Below, in pieces: positions 1 through 10,834 of a stretch of DNA of 64,000 nt; position 1 is the stretch's first letter; each line of letters begins with the position of its first letter. Origin of the DNA: Litsea cubeba (Eukaryota; Streptophyta; Magnoliopsida; Laurales; Lauraceae); the NCBI GenBank assembly GCA_012931725.1, contig CM022948.1, positions 108,573,605 to 108,637,604 on the forward strand. Reading direction: 5' to 3'. Made by a program: the position numbers and the translations under genes. The notes beneath the pieces were generated by a model. It was not told where the DNA came from. It searched no databases and was given only the letters and a program-made list of their open reading frames with translations.

Positions 1-70
1 TACGAAAGGGTCGGATCAAACGGACTCCCATGTCTGCCGACCTCGGTAGAACCGAGCAGAAGCGCTGTCC
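1..70 (+). repeat. Terminal piece of a gypsy LTR
   Basis: The first 70 bases match, with a few changes, the last 70 bases of the LTR ending at 5,236; both end in GCTGTCCA. Here the LTR end does not lead into a primer-binding site but directly into gag (AAATTGGGCC), so leader and N-terminal gag are deleted. If it belongs with the 3' LTR at 3,402-5,236, it is the end of the matching 5' LTR, the rest lying before the window. Confidence 0.75.
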
Positions 71-2501
71 AAAATTGGGCCATGCTGACTCACTTCAAAG
101 GTGAGGATCATCCCGCTACTATTGCTCAGCTGTGCATCCTAAAACAGGGGAGAATAAGTCAACAGATGACTTCATTCACAAGTGGAAAGCAATGGCATAC
201 AAATGCTTTGATGTATTGCCACAAGCATCGCTAGTCGACATCTGCCGAAACAACATGAGAGCTAGAATCCGCTCCATGATCATTGGTAACAAATCAAAGA
301 ACCTGGGAGAACTCCTAGAAGCTTCCATGGAAGCTGAAACGGTGATTAAAGACCTCAACAGTCCGAAATCATCAAGAAAAGAGCCAACTGCCATTACAAC
401 CTATAACCAAAGAAGAAATAGGTCCTCATGTGCAAACCAAGTCAGCTCCTCAGCCACCAAAGAAAGCTGAAAACAAAGCTGCTGGTAAGAGACCCGAACT
501 CTCTGATGCCTTCAAGGAGCGAGTAGAAAAGAAATACCCATTCGATGAAGATGTTGATGAAATCTTCGGGGCTCTCGTGGCAAATGACAAGCTCACTTTG
601 CCTGAACCCAAAAGACCGAGTGATGTTGGCAAAACCAACGATCCTCGGTACTGTCCATACCACTAGATGATCTCGCATCTCTCAATTAATGCTTCATTGT
701 GAGGGAGAAAATAAACGAGATGTGGAAAAACGGAGTCATCACCTTTGACAAAAACTATGGGTCTGCCTCCGTCAACATGGTGTAATGTGGACAAACATCA
801 AAATCACCGAAGAAGAAGATCACTACTTCCTTCAAGGTGATAAACACAATCCAAGCGTCCGAGGAACTGGTTCCTTACCTGACACCAGACGGACAACCCA
901 TATGCGTACATCCCGATCTCCTGGAAGATGAGAATTGGGAGGTCGTGAAAACAAAGCTTACAGCTCAATAGCGAAGGCAGGCTAGGAAACATCTCCTCAA
1001 GCTCAAACGGCAAGAGAAGACCCAGCCAAAATAAGAAGTCCATGAAAAGGCAGAGGCTTCCTCTACCGCTTCACTGGAGGCAATAAAAAAGTCACTTCCA
1101 GAGACTTCAAAGGGGGTAAGAAAATTCACTCTCAGTGATTTCATGCCACCTCAATTCAAAGAAGCCACGCAGGGGGCATCATACTCTTGCAATTCGGTAG
1201 TTGGATTCTCCATTGATGGAAACGAGTCCAGAAACACCGATGATGGATTCGAATCCAACTACACCGACGAGTGGGACGAGTCCCTTGAAATAGGAGAATA
1301 TCTCTTCGATGAAGAATAGGTTCCTGAGACTCATCTTATGCTAGTAATTTGGTATAACCCCCTACAGCCACAAGGATGCATGTCTGATGATGAAAAAGAC
1401 CAAGAGGCTGTACAAAAAAATACTGCTGACCAAGCACCCGTCATTGCTCCAGTGGAAATCAACTATGTTGAGCCACAAGGAGTTGATGAAGAAGAAGATT
1501 TGGCTCCCATGCCTGATCTTGAAGAATATGTAAGGATCTTGCAGCGTCTCGCTTTAGAACAAGAGCAAAACCGAGTTAACGAGCTTCCTCGCAATCCAGA
1601 GCCTGAAGTCCCTGAAGACCATCAGGTACATCCTCCCTTAACTCCTGAAAATGGAGAAAATTGCTGGATAGACGATCCTCTTACATCCGAAGATGAGTCT
1701 GACTCCGATCAGGCAACGTCTCCTGTGAGAGCTTCCTGTAATGTGATAATTCGGGATTATAGCTCTTCCGAAGCATCGTCTGACGAGATCACTTACACTC
1801 CAACGACGCCTAGCAATATATCCTCTGGAGCCACCTCATCTCACGTGACTTTCATTGAGATGACACCCTCTCAGGTTTCTTCTCCTGAGACTGTGACTTC
1901 AAAGCTCACACCCTTCCTGACTAAAGAATCCCCAGCTATTGATGTTTGGGATGATGAATTAGTCAACGAAGAATAAAGGTACCTGGATGTTGTTCATGAC
2001 TTGTTCCCGGAGAGTGTTCCGTGCAACAAGATCACTGAGGATGGCAACTCTACTACAGATACATCTTCATCAAATGAAAAACGACAGCCTCTTGATCCCG
2101 AAGACAATCTTCCAAACGAAGACCCTTCTCAAGAAGCTCTCAAAGTTGGTAGAGGCACCCGCTCTAGCCGGGACTACCACAAAAATTACAACCAATCTTC
2201 TTTTACATATGTAAATCCTTCGGGAAAAGATGTTGTAAGCGCCCCTAGTGGCAACAATGATGAACATGCAGGCCCTAAGGAGGCTTTCAAGTATGACTTG
2301 ATTGAACACTTCAAGCACATACCTGCACGTCTGCACATCCTAGATTTATTGCGAATGTCTCCGTACACTCGTGATAATCCCATTTCAGAGTTACAAAAGT
2401 TGAATGAGGATGTCGACAAACATGCCCCGCTAGTCCTCCAAATTGAAATGGACTACCGGGTCACTCGAAAGCTTCCTCAAAAGGGAAAAAAAGAAAACTA
2501 A
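71..2501 (+). pseudogene. Degenerate gag and acidic linker of Tat/Ogre-like gypsy element, copy 1
   Basis: Gag and the long acidic, Ser/Pro-rich linker of a Ty3/gypsy polyprotein. It matches the better copy at 53,900-56,370 almost base for base. Readable pieces are a gag helix region near 132-470, a Lys-rich part with the motif KYPFDEDVDEIFGALV near 530-590, and Asp/Glu-rich linker at 1,338-1,976 and 2,001-2,501. Stops interrupt it; several are single changes against copy 2, such as TAG at 1,317-1,319 where copy 2 has TGG, and TAG near 969 where copy 2 has CAG. No Cys-rich zinc knuckle is visible. It is inactive. Confidence 0.8.
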
Positions 2502-2507
2502 GGGATC

Positions 2508-3401
2508 ATGCATCGAATGCCTCTCGGTTTAAAAAGCAGCCAGTGCAACCATCGCCTTCACTATGGACAACCTCCTACTTGGCGAAACAAGGCACAATCG
2601 ACCCCTGTACTTCATAGGGTACATCAAGGAAATGCCTATGCACAGAGTTCAGATCGACCCAGGTTCTGCACTCAACCTCATCTCCATTTCGGCTCTCGAA
2701 GAGTTGGGCATCCCACCTAGCAAGCTGAGCCACACATCTGTATCTATCTTTGGATACGATGGGAGTACTCAAAGGCTTATCAGCAAAATCAAGTTTAAAT
2801 TACAAATAGGTGATCTTATCTCTGAGGTCACCGTATATGCAATAAAAACCCCTTCATGCTATAACATCCTTCTCGGACGCCCTTGGATCCACGAGAATGG
2901 TGTTGTCCCTTCAAATCTACATCAATGCATCAAGTTTGTTGGCGTCGACGGCATGATACATCGGGTCCTTGCAGATAGAAAACCCTTCAAAGGTAAAGAA
3001 GTCCACTTTGCAGACTCACAGATGTATGAAGGTGAGAAAGAAGGAGAGGAGAAGCACACGGCACCCTTGGCCGAAAATCTCCAAAAAGATAAAGGCAAGG
3101 CTCCTCAACAATCACCGGAAGAAAACAAACCATCCGGTAAATCCTAAGAGAGCATTCAAACTCCCTTCATCATCTCCCTTAAACCTTCAAAGCCTTTGGT
3201 CATCACAACTAAAGTGAAGAAGGCAAAGCAAAAGTCTGGGGGCAAATTTGTTGTCTCTTTCGTGTCTATCATGCAAGACACGGATTCGGATTCAGAGCCA
3301 GAAGACGACACATCGTCAAGCCAAGCTGACACTCAGCAAGTTCAGCCTGCTCTTACTCCAATGGAGACAACTTCTGACATAGAAGATCCTACGTCAGCTT
3401 C
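2508..3401 (+). pseudogene. Retropepsin-like protease region, gypsy copy 1
   Basis: The aspartic protease part of the polyprotein, in frame over 2,563-3,147. The catalytic loop reads IDPGSALNLIS near 2,653, followed by the flap-side motif NILLGRPWIHENG near 2,860. The usual D-T/S-G triad is D-P-G here and also in copy 2, so it is either a family trait or an old shared loss. A stop (TAA at 3,145-3,147, where copy 2 has GAA) follows. At about 3,395-3,402 the coding sequence breaks off and joins LTR sequence, so G-patch, RT, RNase H and integrase are all deleted. Confidence 0.75.
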
Positions 3402-4369
3402 AGGTCATTCCGACATCGTTTGACCCAGTTTCAGCTTCTGACGGAAAATCGGCAGCTCTGCGCGACAAAGTCTTCAGCTTTCTCGGGAAATTGGAAACTT
3501 TGCAATCCAAAATGCAAGGATTCTCATCAAGTTTTCTACAGGGAAATCAGGCCAATAAATGATAAAAAATGTCAAGAAAAAATACAGAATAAAAAAGAAT
3601 AGAAAAACATAAAAAACGGACGCAAAACGGGACAAAACGGGGGAAAACCCCCCCAGGGTCGCAGACCCCTGCGACCTTGGCCCATGGTCGCCGGCGACCA
3701 TGGAGCCCGGGATCGCCGGGTGGGCCCCGAAAGCCCCATTTTTCAATATTTTTCGCGATTCGAAGCGTCCGACTTCTGGGATTTTCCAAAATTCATACTT
3801 TTGAGACACCAAATCCTTTGACATCCGTCAAAATCACGGGTCAATCATCAAGAGTATCATAATCAACATTGATCGCCAACCGGTCAACCAAAAAAAGTGT
3901 GCTTTCTACCCGACCGATCGAGAAATCGACAGGACAGATGGCACCGACCTGCTATTGGCAAACAACACCTGAAGTTGCATGGTCGTCCGATGTCGACCTA
4001 CATGAAGATCCATCGATGATCATCGCCAGAAGAATCCCAAAAGACGAGGCACGGCCCGCGACTTTTCAACTGCTCGGCGACCACTTTATGAGATTAATTG
4101 ACTAGCTTTGTTGCAATCATTAATTCATTTCTTTGATGGCCCAATCAGAAGCAAGCATCCGGGAGTTACAAGTCAATTGATTCATGGCATTTAACCCATG
4201 AAACTCCTCCCATCATGGCGATTAAAGGCGATTAAATGCCCTCAATCTCCTCTGGCCAATCAGAAGCCAAGAAAAAGGAGTTACAAAATAAAGGAATTAA
4301 ATCCTGTAACTCCTCCCATTATGCGGCTTAATGACAATAAAAGCCCATAAACCCTCCGAAATGGCTACC

Positions 4370-4400
4370 TAAAATCCTATAAATAGGAGAGCATTCCAAG
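4370..4400 (+). promoter_or_regulatory. LTR TATA box, copy 1
   Basis: CCTATAAATAGGAGAGC followed by a purine-rich leader is the expected core promoter of the LTR. The same block recurs at about 50,659 in the other LTR. Confidence 0.7.
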
Positions 4401-4888
4401 AAGAAAGGGATCAGAGAAAGAGACTTCAGAAAATCCAGAAATTCAGACGGAAAAAGGCATCAGAAATCTAAGAGAAAGAAAGAGAGAAAACACTGCGAAG
4501 TTCTGCACCGACCACCACTACAAGGTGACAAAAAGTCCCTTGGGGGGTACCCCCCCCCAGGTCTTTGCCTTCTCCTTCTGCCTCCAAGGGCTTAGCGTGG
4601 CTTTTCAGCCTGTCTACTTAGTTTTTTATTGGACATAGGCCCTCCTATTGGTCTTTGTCCTCTAAAAACCTGAGGTTATAGCCAAGACAAGCGAATCAAG
4701 AGCATCCTCTGTTCTCATATACATGGATGATGGCGAAGTCCACACATGGCTTGCGACCGTCAATCTGAACGAGTCCCCCACAATCTCCTGAGAAGTTAGA
4801 TCCTCCTTCTCTTGCTTTTCATTGTAGTTTGTATTTTTCCAAAAGAGACAAAAATCACAACTCTTGTCTTTCATTATTGATAAGAATT

Positions 4889-4982
4889 GTAAATTGGCTA
4901 TAAACGCCAAAATCGGCTATAAACGTCAAAAATCGGCTATAAACGCCAAAAATCGGTTATAAATGCCAAAAAAATCGCCTTT
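4889..4982 (+). repeat. Short tandem repeat in LTR (TATAAACGCCAAAA-type)
   Basis: Four to five imperfect copies of a roughly 20-bp unit built on CGGCTATAAACGCCAAAAAT. A matching array sits at 51,190-51,280 in the second LTR with a different number and pattern of changes, so it is part of the family's LTR and evolves by slippage. Confidence 0.75.
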
Positions 4983-5236
4983 CATGGCAAACCAAGAAAA
5001 ATGTCTCTTTCCTTAAATGTATGTGCAATGGAAAACTTGAAAGAAGTTGATTTCCTTTTTACTTGCGAAGGTCGATCTCCGGATCACCACTTGTAATTCC
5101 AAGTAAAATAGAAAATCTGGCACACCCACATAAAAAAATGTTGATGCACGCCTTTGCCCCCCGGTTGCGAAAGGGTCGGACCCAACGGACTCCCACGTCC
5201 GCCGACCTCGGTAGAACCGAGCAGAAGCGCTGTCCA

Positions 5237-8076
5237 TCACTGTATTTGCAGATGATTTCTGGAAAGTTACAAAAGGAAGTATGGTTGTTGCTCGCGGGAA
5301 GAAAGAAGGAACTCTTTACTTGACTAACAACTCTACAAGTTCCATTGCAGTTGCAAATAAAGGCATTGACTCAAACACATGGCACTATAGACTCGAACAC
5401 ATGAGTGAGAAATGGATGAAGATTCTTCATTCTAAAGGTAAGCTGGAAGGACTCAAGTCCTTGGACTTAGAGGTCTGTGAAGACTGTGTTTTCGAAAAGC
5501 AGAAGAAAGTTACTTTCTCTAAAGTAGGCAGGCCACCGAAGTCAGAAAGATTGGAACTAGTACACACAGATGTGTGGGGACAAACTCAGGTGCCTTCTTA
5601 GTGGATCTTCTTACTTTGTTACATTCATTGATGATGCTACCAGAAAATTATGGATATATCATATGAAACACAAGTCCAACGTGTTTGATATTTTTAAGAA
5701 GTGGAAAGCTTTGGTTGAAAATGAAACAGGTTTGAAACTGAAATGCCTAAGATCTGAAAATGGGGGAGATACTGCAGCAAAGAATTTGAGGAGTATTGCG
5801 CCGAAAATGGCATTAAGCGAGAGAAGACCATTCCCAATACACCACATCAAAATGGTGTGGCAGAGCGCATGAACAGGACAATTGTTAAGCGTGCCAGAAG
5901 TATGAGGATACATGCTGGATTGCCCAAATAGTTTTTGGCGGAAGCAGTGAATACTGCTGCATACTTGATCAATCGGGGGCCTTCAGTGCCTTTGGATGGT
6001 GGACTACCAGAGGAAGCTTGGACCGGAAAAGAGGTAAACCTTTCACACTTAAAAGTATTTGGTTGTATCTCTTATGTTCATGTTGATGCTGAAAAAAAGG
6101 ACAAATTAGATTCTAAATCTAGGAAATGCACTTTCATTGGATATGGTTCTGATGAGTTTGGTTACCGCTTCTGGGATGATGAAAATAGAAAAATCATTCG
6201 AAGCAGAAATGTTATATTCAATGAGAAAGTGTTGCATAAAAACAAGGACAATGTGCAGGAGGACAACAATGAATACCTAGAACTAGATGACACTTCTGAA
6301 ACTGATGTACCTGAAGTGTATGAAAATGAAAATCCGCAGGTGGAACCTAAAACACCTGCCCCGGTAAGAAGTTTATCAAGGACTCCTAAGCCTACACACC
6401 GTTATTCACCTTCTTTGTTTTTACTTGTTGTTAACTGATGGTGGTGAGCCATAATGTTATGAAGAAGCATTGCAGGTTCAAACTCAGGCTAGGTGGGAAC
6501 AAGTCATGGAAGATGAGATGCGATCTTTATTATTAAACCAGACATGGGACTTAGTTCAGTTGCTTGAGGGAAAGAAAGCATTGAACAACAAGTGGGTGTA
6601 CAAATTGAAGGAAGAACATGATGGTAGCAAGCGATACAAAGCCAAATTATTTGCTAAAGGCTTCCAGCAGAAGGCAGGTATTGATTACTCTGAGTTATTT
6701 TCTCCTGTGGTTAAATTGAACACTATCATAAGTGTTTTGAGCATTGTGGCGATAGAAGATTTACATCTTGAGCAGTTAGATGTGAAAACTGCGTTTCTCC
6801 ATGGTGACTTGGAAGAAGACATCTATATGCATCAGCCACAGGGATATGCAGTACCAGGAAAGGAGGAAATGGTGTGTAAGCTCAAAAAGAGTTTATACGG
6901 TTTGAAGCAAGCCCCAAGACAATGGTATCTTAAATTTGACAGGTTTATGTGCAACACAGGTTATAAACGGTGTCATGCAGACCATTGTTGTTATCTCAAA
7001 AGTTTTGATGACTATTACATATTCTACTCTTGTACGTAGATGATATGCTTGTGGCAAGTTCAAATATGCATGAAATAAACAATTTGAAGAAACAGTTGTC
7101 ACAAGAATTTGAAATGAATGATTTGGGTGTTGCAAATCAAATTCTCGACATGAGAATTAGCAGAGACAGAAAAAATCGCACATTGAAGGTGTCTCAAGCA
7201 GAATATGTTGAAAAGGTTCTAAACAGGTTCAACATGCAGAGTGCTAAGCCAGTTAGCACTCCACTGGCCAGCCACTTCAAACTCTCAAAAGAGTTGTCTC
7301 CTAAGACAGAACAGGAGGAGAAGGAGAACATGTCTAAGGTCCCATATGCTTCAGCTGTTGGCAGCTTGATGTATGCTATGGTTTGCACTAGACCGGACAT
7401 TGCTCATGCAGTGGTAGTTGTAAGCAGATTTATGAGTAATCCCGGAAAAGCGCATTGGGAGGCAGTTAAGTGGATTCTCAGATATCTGAGAGGCACCACT
7501 AATGCATCATTGTGTTTTGGAGGATCAGAGATTAAATTGCATGGCTATGTTGATTCAGACTTGGAAGGAGACCTTGATAGAAGCAGAAGCACTATAGGAT
7601 ATGTCTTCACATTGGGTAGTGCAGCAATCAGTTGGAAGTCACAACTACAGGATGTTGTTGCACTTTCAACCACAGAAGCAGAGTATGTTGCCACTACAGA
7701 AGCTAGTAAGGAAATGATTTGGTAACAGGAGTTAATGGAAGAGTTGGGTAAGAAGCAAGAGGCCAGTAGGCTTTACAGTGATAGTAAGAGTGCCATTCAT
7801 CTTACAAAGAATTCAACCTTTCATCCAAAAACCAAACACATTCAGATCAGATATCACTTCATACGATGGCTTCGGGAAGAAAAAGTATTAAAACTTGAGA
7901 AGATTTTATCAAGTGAGAATCCTGCAGATATGTTCACAAAGGTAGTGACTACAGCGAAACTGAAGCTGTGCTCAGCTTCAGTTAGTCTTTAAGAATGAAG
8001 ATGAGGTATCGAGATTCTTAGCCGTGCTCTGTTATTGTCAAAGCCATTCAGTATATTCAGTCTTCAAGTGGGAGAT
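5237..8076 (+). pseudogene. TNT1-type Ty1/copia pol (integrase, RT, RNase H), 5' truncated
   Basis: Copia pol in copia order: integrase, then RT, then RNase H. Integrase (5,281-6,440) keeps the zinc-binding HYRLEH and CEDC pairs and the HTDVWG catalytic Asp, but the second catalytic site reads RSENGG, where copia elements have RSDNGG. RT (6,470-7,725) shows WVYKLK, QLDVKTAFLHGDLEEDIYM and YVDDMLVAS. RNase H (7,640-7,992) shows STTEAEYVA and DSKSAIHL. Stops and frameshifts occur at about 5,600, 5,780, 6,437, 7,020-7,040 and 7,723. Gag, protease and 5' LTR are missing; the left edge is the gypsy LTR end. Phrases such as GKLEGLKSLDL and SLMYAMVCTRPDIAHAV fit the TNT1 group. Confidence 0.88.
8062..8076 (+). 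promoter_or_regulatory. Copia polypurine tract
   Basis: CTTCAAGTGGGAGAT lies just upstream of the LTR start. The AAGTGGGAGAT form is typical of TNT1-type copia elements and primes plus-strand synthesis. Confidence 0.7.
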
Positions 8077-8434
8077 TGATGGGTTGGTGAAGCCTGATCT
8101 AGACTTTAGTTAATTACAGGGACCTATCTGTAATGTGTTGGTTTAATCTGGACCATCTGTTATAAGGTCAGATCCGACGTTTGTGAGTGTCTAGAGGTTT
8201 AGGGCTTCATATATTTATACTGGGTGGTGAGAGCATTGTACTTATGATAGTATTGAGAGAGAACAAGAGAGACAGTGAGTGCTTGTACTGTGGGAATCTC
8301 CAATAATAGTGAACGACATGAATCTGCCGTGGACGTAGGCAATCTTGCCAAACCGCGTAAATCCGTGTCTCGTGGATTGATTGTGTGATTGATTGATTGT
8401 CTCGTAGATCGTGCGTGTGTTTCCGATCCTAACA
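8077..8434 (+). repeat. 3' LTR of TNT1-type copia element
   Basis: It begins TGATGGGTTGG after the polypurine tract and ends TCCTAACA (TG...CA), 358 bp. A TATA-like ATATTTATACTGGG lies at about 8,209, and the following CT/GA-rich sequence would be R-U5. There is no 5' LTR in the window, so age and target duplication cannot be read. Confidence 0.75.
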
Positions 8435-8934
8435 CTATGTAAGGACAATTCTTACCCATATATAGGACAATTATTTAATGGACACTAGTATGGAGGTGGC
8501 CTAGCATCACCACCATTAAAATTATAAAAGAAAAAAGCTTTATCTCTATGGTTTTTTTTTGTTGGTAAATAGCTTTATCTCTATGTTAGAGGTCACTTCA
8601 ATCGGCATTAATCATGACGACAGATTGATCACTGTTGGAATCAACTCCGTTTAGCGAGAGTTTTGGCTCATAAATAACACATACAGTGATGGTAGATTTT
8701 GAGTGGGGTGGATTTTAAATGGAGGCCCATTGATAAATTACAAGGATGAGCTTAAACTATTCTCTATGACATGCAAAATGAAATCTGACTAGTGGAACTC
8801 CACAGTGGAGCCCACCCATAGAAAATCTGAGCCACTTGAAATAAATGCCCTCCTAGTGTATGAGCTATCTCCAAACTGTATCTGAATAGGATATGGTTCC
8901 ACCATGAGATCTAGCATTTGTATTTTTGAATAAT
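8435..8934 (+). other. Spacer without recognisable gene
   Basis: AT-rich sequence between two copia remnants. I see no coherent coding frame, inverted repeat or LTR boundary here. Confidence 0.5.
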
Positions 8935-9560
8935 GTGTTAGATTGTTCAATATGTCAATCTAGTGAGCCAATTCATGACATCTCCTAAACACCTTCATCT
9001 GACTGCTGTCAAGTGCATTATTCGGTATTTGTTAGAAACTGTCACTCGTGGTTTATATTATCCTAAGGATAATTAGCTTCAGTTGACCGCTTATGTACAC
9101 GCTAACTGGGTGGGTTGTCAGGATGCTCGTCGGTCTACTACTGGTTAGTGCATGTATCTTGGCAATTCTCTAATTTCTTGAAAATGCAAGAAACAAGAAC
9201 GTGTTTCTCGATCTTCTACAGAGGTGGAATATAGGGCAATGTCTTTTGCATGTTCAAAAATCTTATGGCTACGACGACTTCTTTCGGAACTCAAATTTGC
9301 ACAACTATCTCATACATCCTTGCATGCGGATAATACTGGGGCGATCAGGATCATTGAAAACCGTGTCTTTCATTAACGCACCAAACATATTGAAGTGGAC
9401 TGTCACTTTATTCGGGATGAATTGAAGCGTGATGTCATTTCCTTACCTCATGTCCCTACTGACCTTCAGTTTGCTGACATCTTCACTAAAGGACTTCCTT
9501 GGCCTCGACATCAGTTTTTGGTTTCCAAATTGCTGCTTTATGACTCCCCCGCATCAATTT
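8935..9560 (+). pseudogene. Copia RT C-terminus/RNase H fragment, second family
   Basis: A degraded copia fragment of a family other than the element at 5,237. Readable pieces across frames are KCIIRYLLETV near 9,010, the RNase H core SRSSTEVEYRAMSFA near 9,210, the metal-site motif LHADNTGAIRI near 9,330, TKHIEVDCHFIRDEL near 9,385 and DIFTKGLPWPRHQFL near 9,477. The last is the usual C-terminal end of copia RNase H. Stops and small indels occur throughout, and everything 5' of the RT C-terminus is absent. Confidence 0.8.
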
Positions 9561-9576
9561 GAAGGGGGAGGGGGTG
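9561..9576 (+). promoter_or_regulatory. Polypurine tract of second copia fragment
   Basis: GAAGGGGGAGGGGG immediately precedes the LTR start TGTGTCA. It is a strong purine run in the expected place. Confidence 0.75.
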
Positions 9577-9784
9577 TGTGTCAATCTAGGAACTTATATC
9601 ATTAAGTTATCTATAATTTAGGAACTTGTATCATTAAGTCAGCTATAACTTAGGAACTTGAATTGTATTAGGATACTAATAATAGGGTAATCCACCCTTA
9701 TATAATGAGAAGGACACAACCCTAAGGGGACACGTTTTGCTCCTCCAATATTCTTGTTCTATCCATGCGTGTGCAACTGACACA
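9577..9784 (+). repeat. Short 3' LTR of second copia fragment
   Basis: 208 bp from TGTGTCA to TGACACA, a perfect 7-bp terminal inverted repeat. It holds three spaced copies of TAGGAACTT with ATCATTAAGT between them, and a TATA-like CTTATATAATGAGAAGG at about 9,698. The small LTR and the purine tract fit a compact copia family. Confidence 0.75.
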
Positions 9785-10111
9785 ATGGTGTTTTTAATTA
9801 AATAGTCAATCTTATGGTGAGACAAACTCCTTTTGGAGTAAAATTTGGGGGTACCACTTACACTCAAGCGGCATTTATTTTGACTATGTCAGATTTTAAC
9901 ATGGGCCTCGCTCATTATGGAGTTCCACTCCTTTAACTGAGGATTTCTCTAAGTCAAAGAAGCCTTGGAGATTCTGGACTCTAAAAAGGGATATACCGAT
10001 CCATTGCTCTTTTCTACCAAGCACGGATATCCAACTCACATCTCACTAAGCAAAGTCTTTCCAAACATACTTTTTAAAAGAAATCTCATTGCATAGTGAG
10101 ATGGTGGACAC
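9785..10111 (+). other. Spacer without recognisable gene
   Basis: No coherent frame is visible. The last 17 bases (10,095-10,111) are the left target duplication of the small LINE insertion that follows. Confidence 0.5.
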
Positions 10112-10180
10112 ATCGGAATGGAGAAACATAATTCATGTAGTCAACCCCAACATAGTTGGGATAAGGCTTTGATGATGATG
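10112..10180 (+). mobile_element. 69-bp 5'-truncated RTE-type LINE insertion with 17-bp target duplication
   Basis: The insert encodes the last residues of an RTE LINE RT (EWRNIIHVVNPNIVGIRL, then stop) and ends in a GATGATGATG simple-repeat tail. It is flanked by a perfect 17-bp direct repeat, AGTGAGATGGTGGACAC, at 10,095-10,111 and 10,181-10,197. Target-primed reverse transcription with early stop gives such an insert. The same C-terminal motif (CCCCAACATAGTTG) ends the larger antisense LINE near 44,340. Confidence 0.85.
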
Positions 10181-10337
10181 AGTGAGATGGTGGACACGTG
10201 GTACTTGGGAGTGGCCCAAGGATCTCTCCATACGGAAGAGAGCTTGATGCATTAGTGATATAAGAAAAATAGACGTCATCAGACATATTTGGTCATTCAG
10301 TCAAAGTCAAAGGAAATTATTAAGAAAAAGTCTACAG

Positions 10338-10460
10338 AGCCCGGGATTTGTGCTCGGGCTCTTGCACTAATCCCAACCGAACGGCTGGGATCTCCGTGCA
10401 AGTGAGATCCCAGCCGTTCGGCTGGGATTCGTGCAAGAGCTCGAGCACAAATCCCAGGCT
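10338..10460. repeat. Near-perfect hairpin, 57-bp arms and 9-nt loop
   Basis: Arms 10,338-10,394 and 10,404-10,460 are reverse complements at 53 of 57 positions, with loop CGTGCAAGT. The inner part of each arm is itself palindromic, around ATCCCAGCCG and CGGCTGGGAT, giving a nested palindrome. A transcript would form a long stable stem resembling a small-RNA precursor; it could also be a foldback or MITE remnant. Confidence 0.85.
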
Positions 10461-10660
10461 TGTAGCAGGGTTCAATTATTTTTAACCCTTCAATGCTTCT
10501 ATATGCACCATCCATATTTATTTCCTTTAACTGGATGATTTATAATATTTGGTCGGACTAATTTTTTTTCTAACAACTAAACTCATGTGCCATGGATTTT
10601 ATGGTGGGGCCACTGGGCCCCTCTCTAGTCTATGTTATGTATATCTCACCATTGTATGGT

Positions 10661-10669
10661 TACTCTAAA
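10661..10669. repeat. Left 9-bp target site duplication of MULE-1
   Basis: TACTCTAAA, identical to 24,756-24,764 on the other side of the element. Nine bases is the standard duplication length for Mutator-like elements. Confidence 0.92.
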
Positions 10670-10834
10670 CAATAAGTCTATATGGACTGATTGTGTTGGC
10701 CGATTTCAAGCCCGATCCAACGTGGAGATCCAGCTGGCGGTGACTGGACCTAACTAATGGAAGCCCGCCAGTCTTATTTTCATCGGCTCGCCAGAACCCT
10801 TTCATCCCTGGTGAAGAGAAAAGAAAAAATGCAG
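10670..10834 (+). repeat. Left TIR of MULE-1
   Basis: It starts CAATAAGTCTATATGGACTG. The first about 115 bases differ from the reverse complement of the right end at only five positions, and similarity continues to about 165 bp, where the right TIR has an extra short duplication. A 5' noncoding exon of the Ulp1 gene begins in or just after it, so the TIR probably supplies the promoter, as in MuDR. Confidence 0.93.

Larger units (their letters stand above)
3402..5236 (+). repeat. LTR of gypsy family A, copy 1 (5' end truncated)
   Basis: It aligns along its length with 49,708-51,539. It holds a TATA box (CCTATAAATAGGAGAG, about 4,376), a C-rich stretch near 4,550, and short tandem repeats at about 4,890-4,980. 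It ends in GCTGTCCA at 5,236. The left edge is a deletion junction with the protease region rather than a TG terminus, so the full LTR is longer. Copia sequence begins immediately after, so this is read as the 3' LTR of an element inserted into a copia element. Confidence 0.8.

Noticed and set aside
10338..10460. Rho-independent terminator
   Set aside because: The sequence is plant nuclear DNA; the long hairpin has no such role and no T-run follows.
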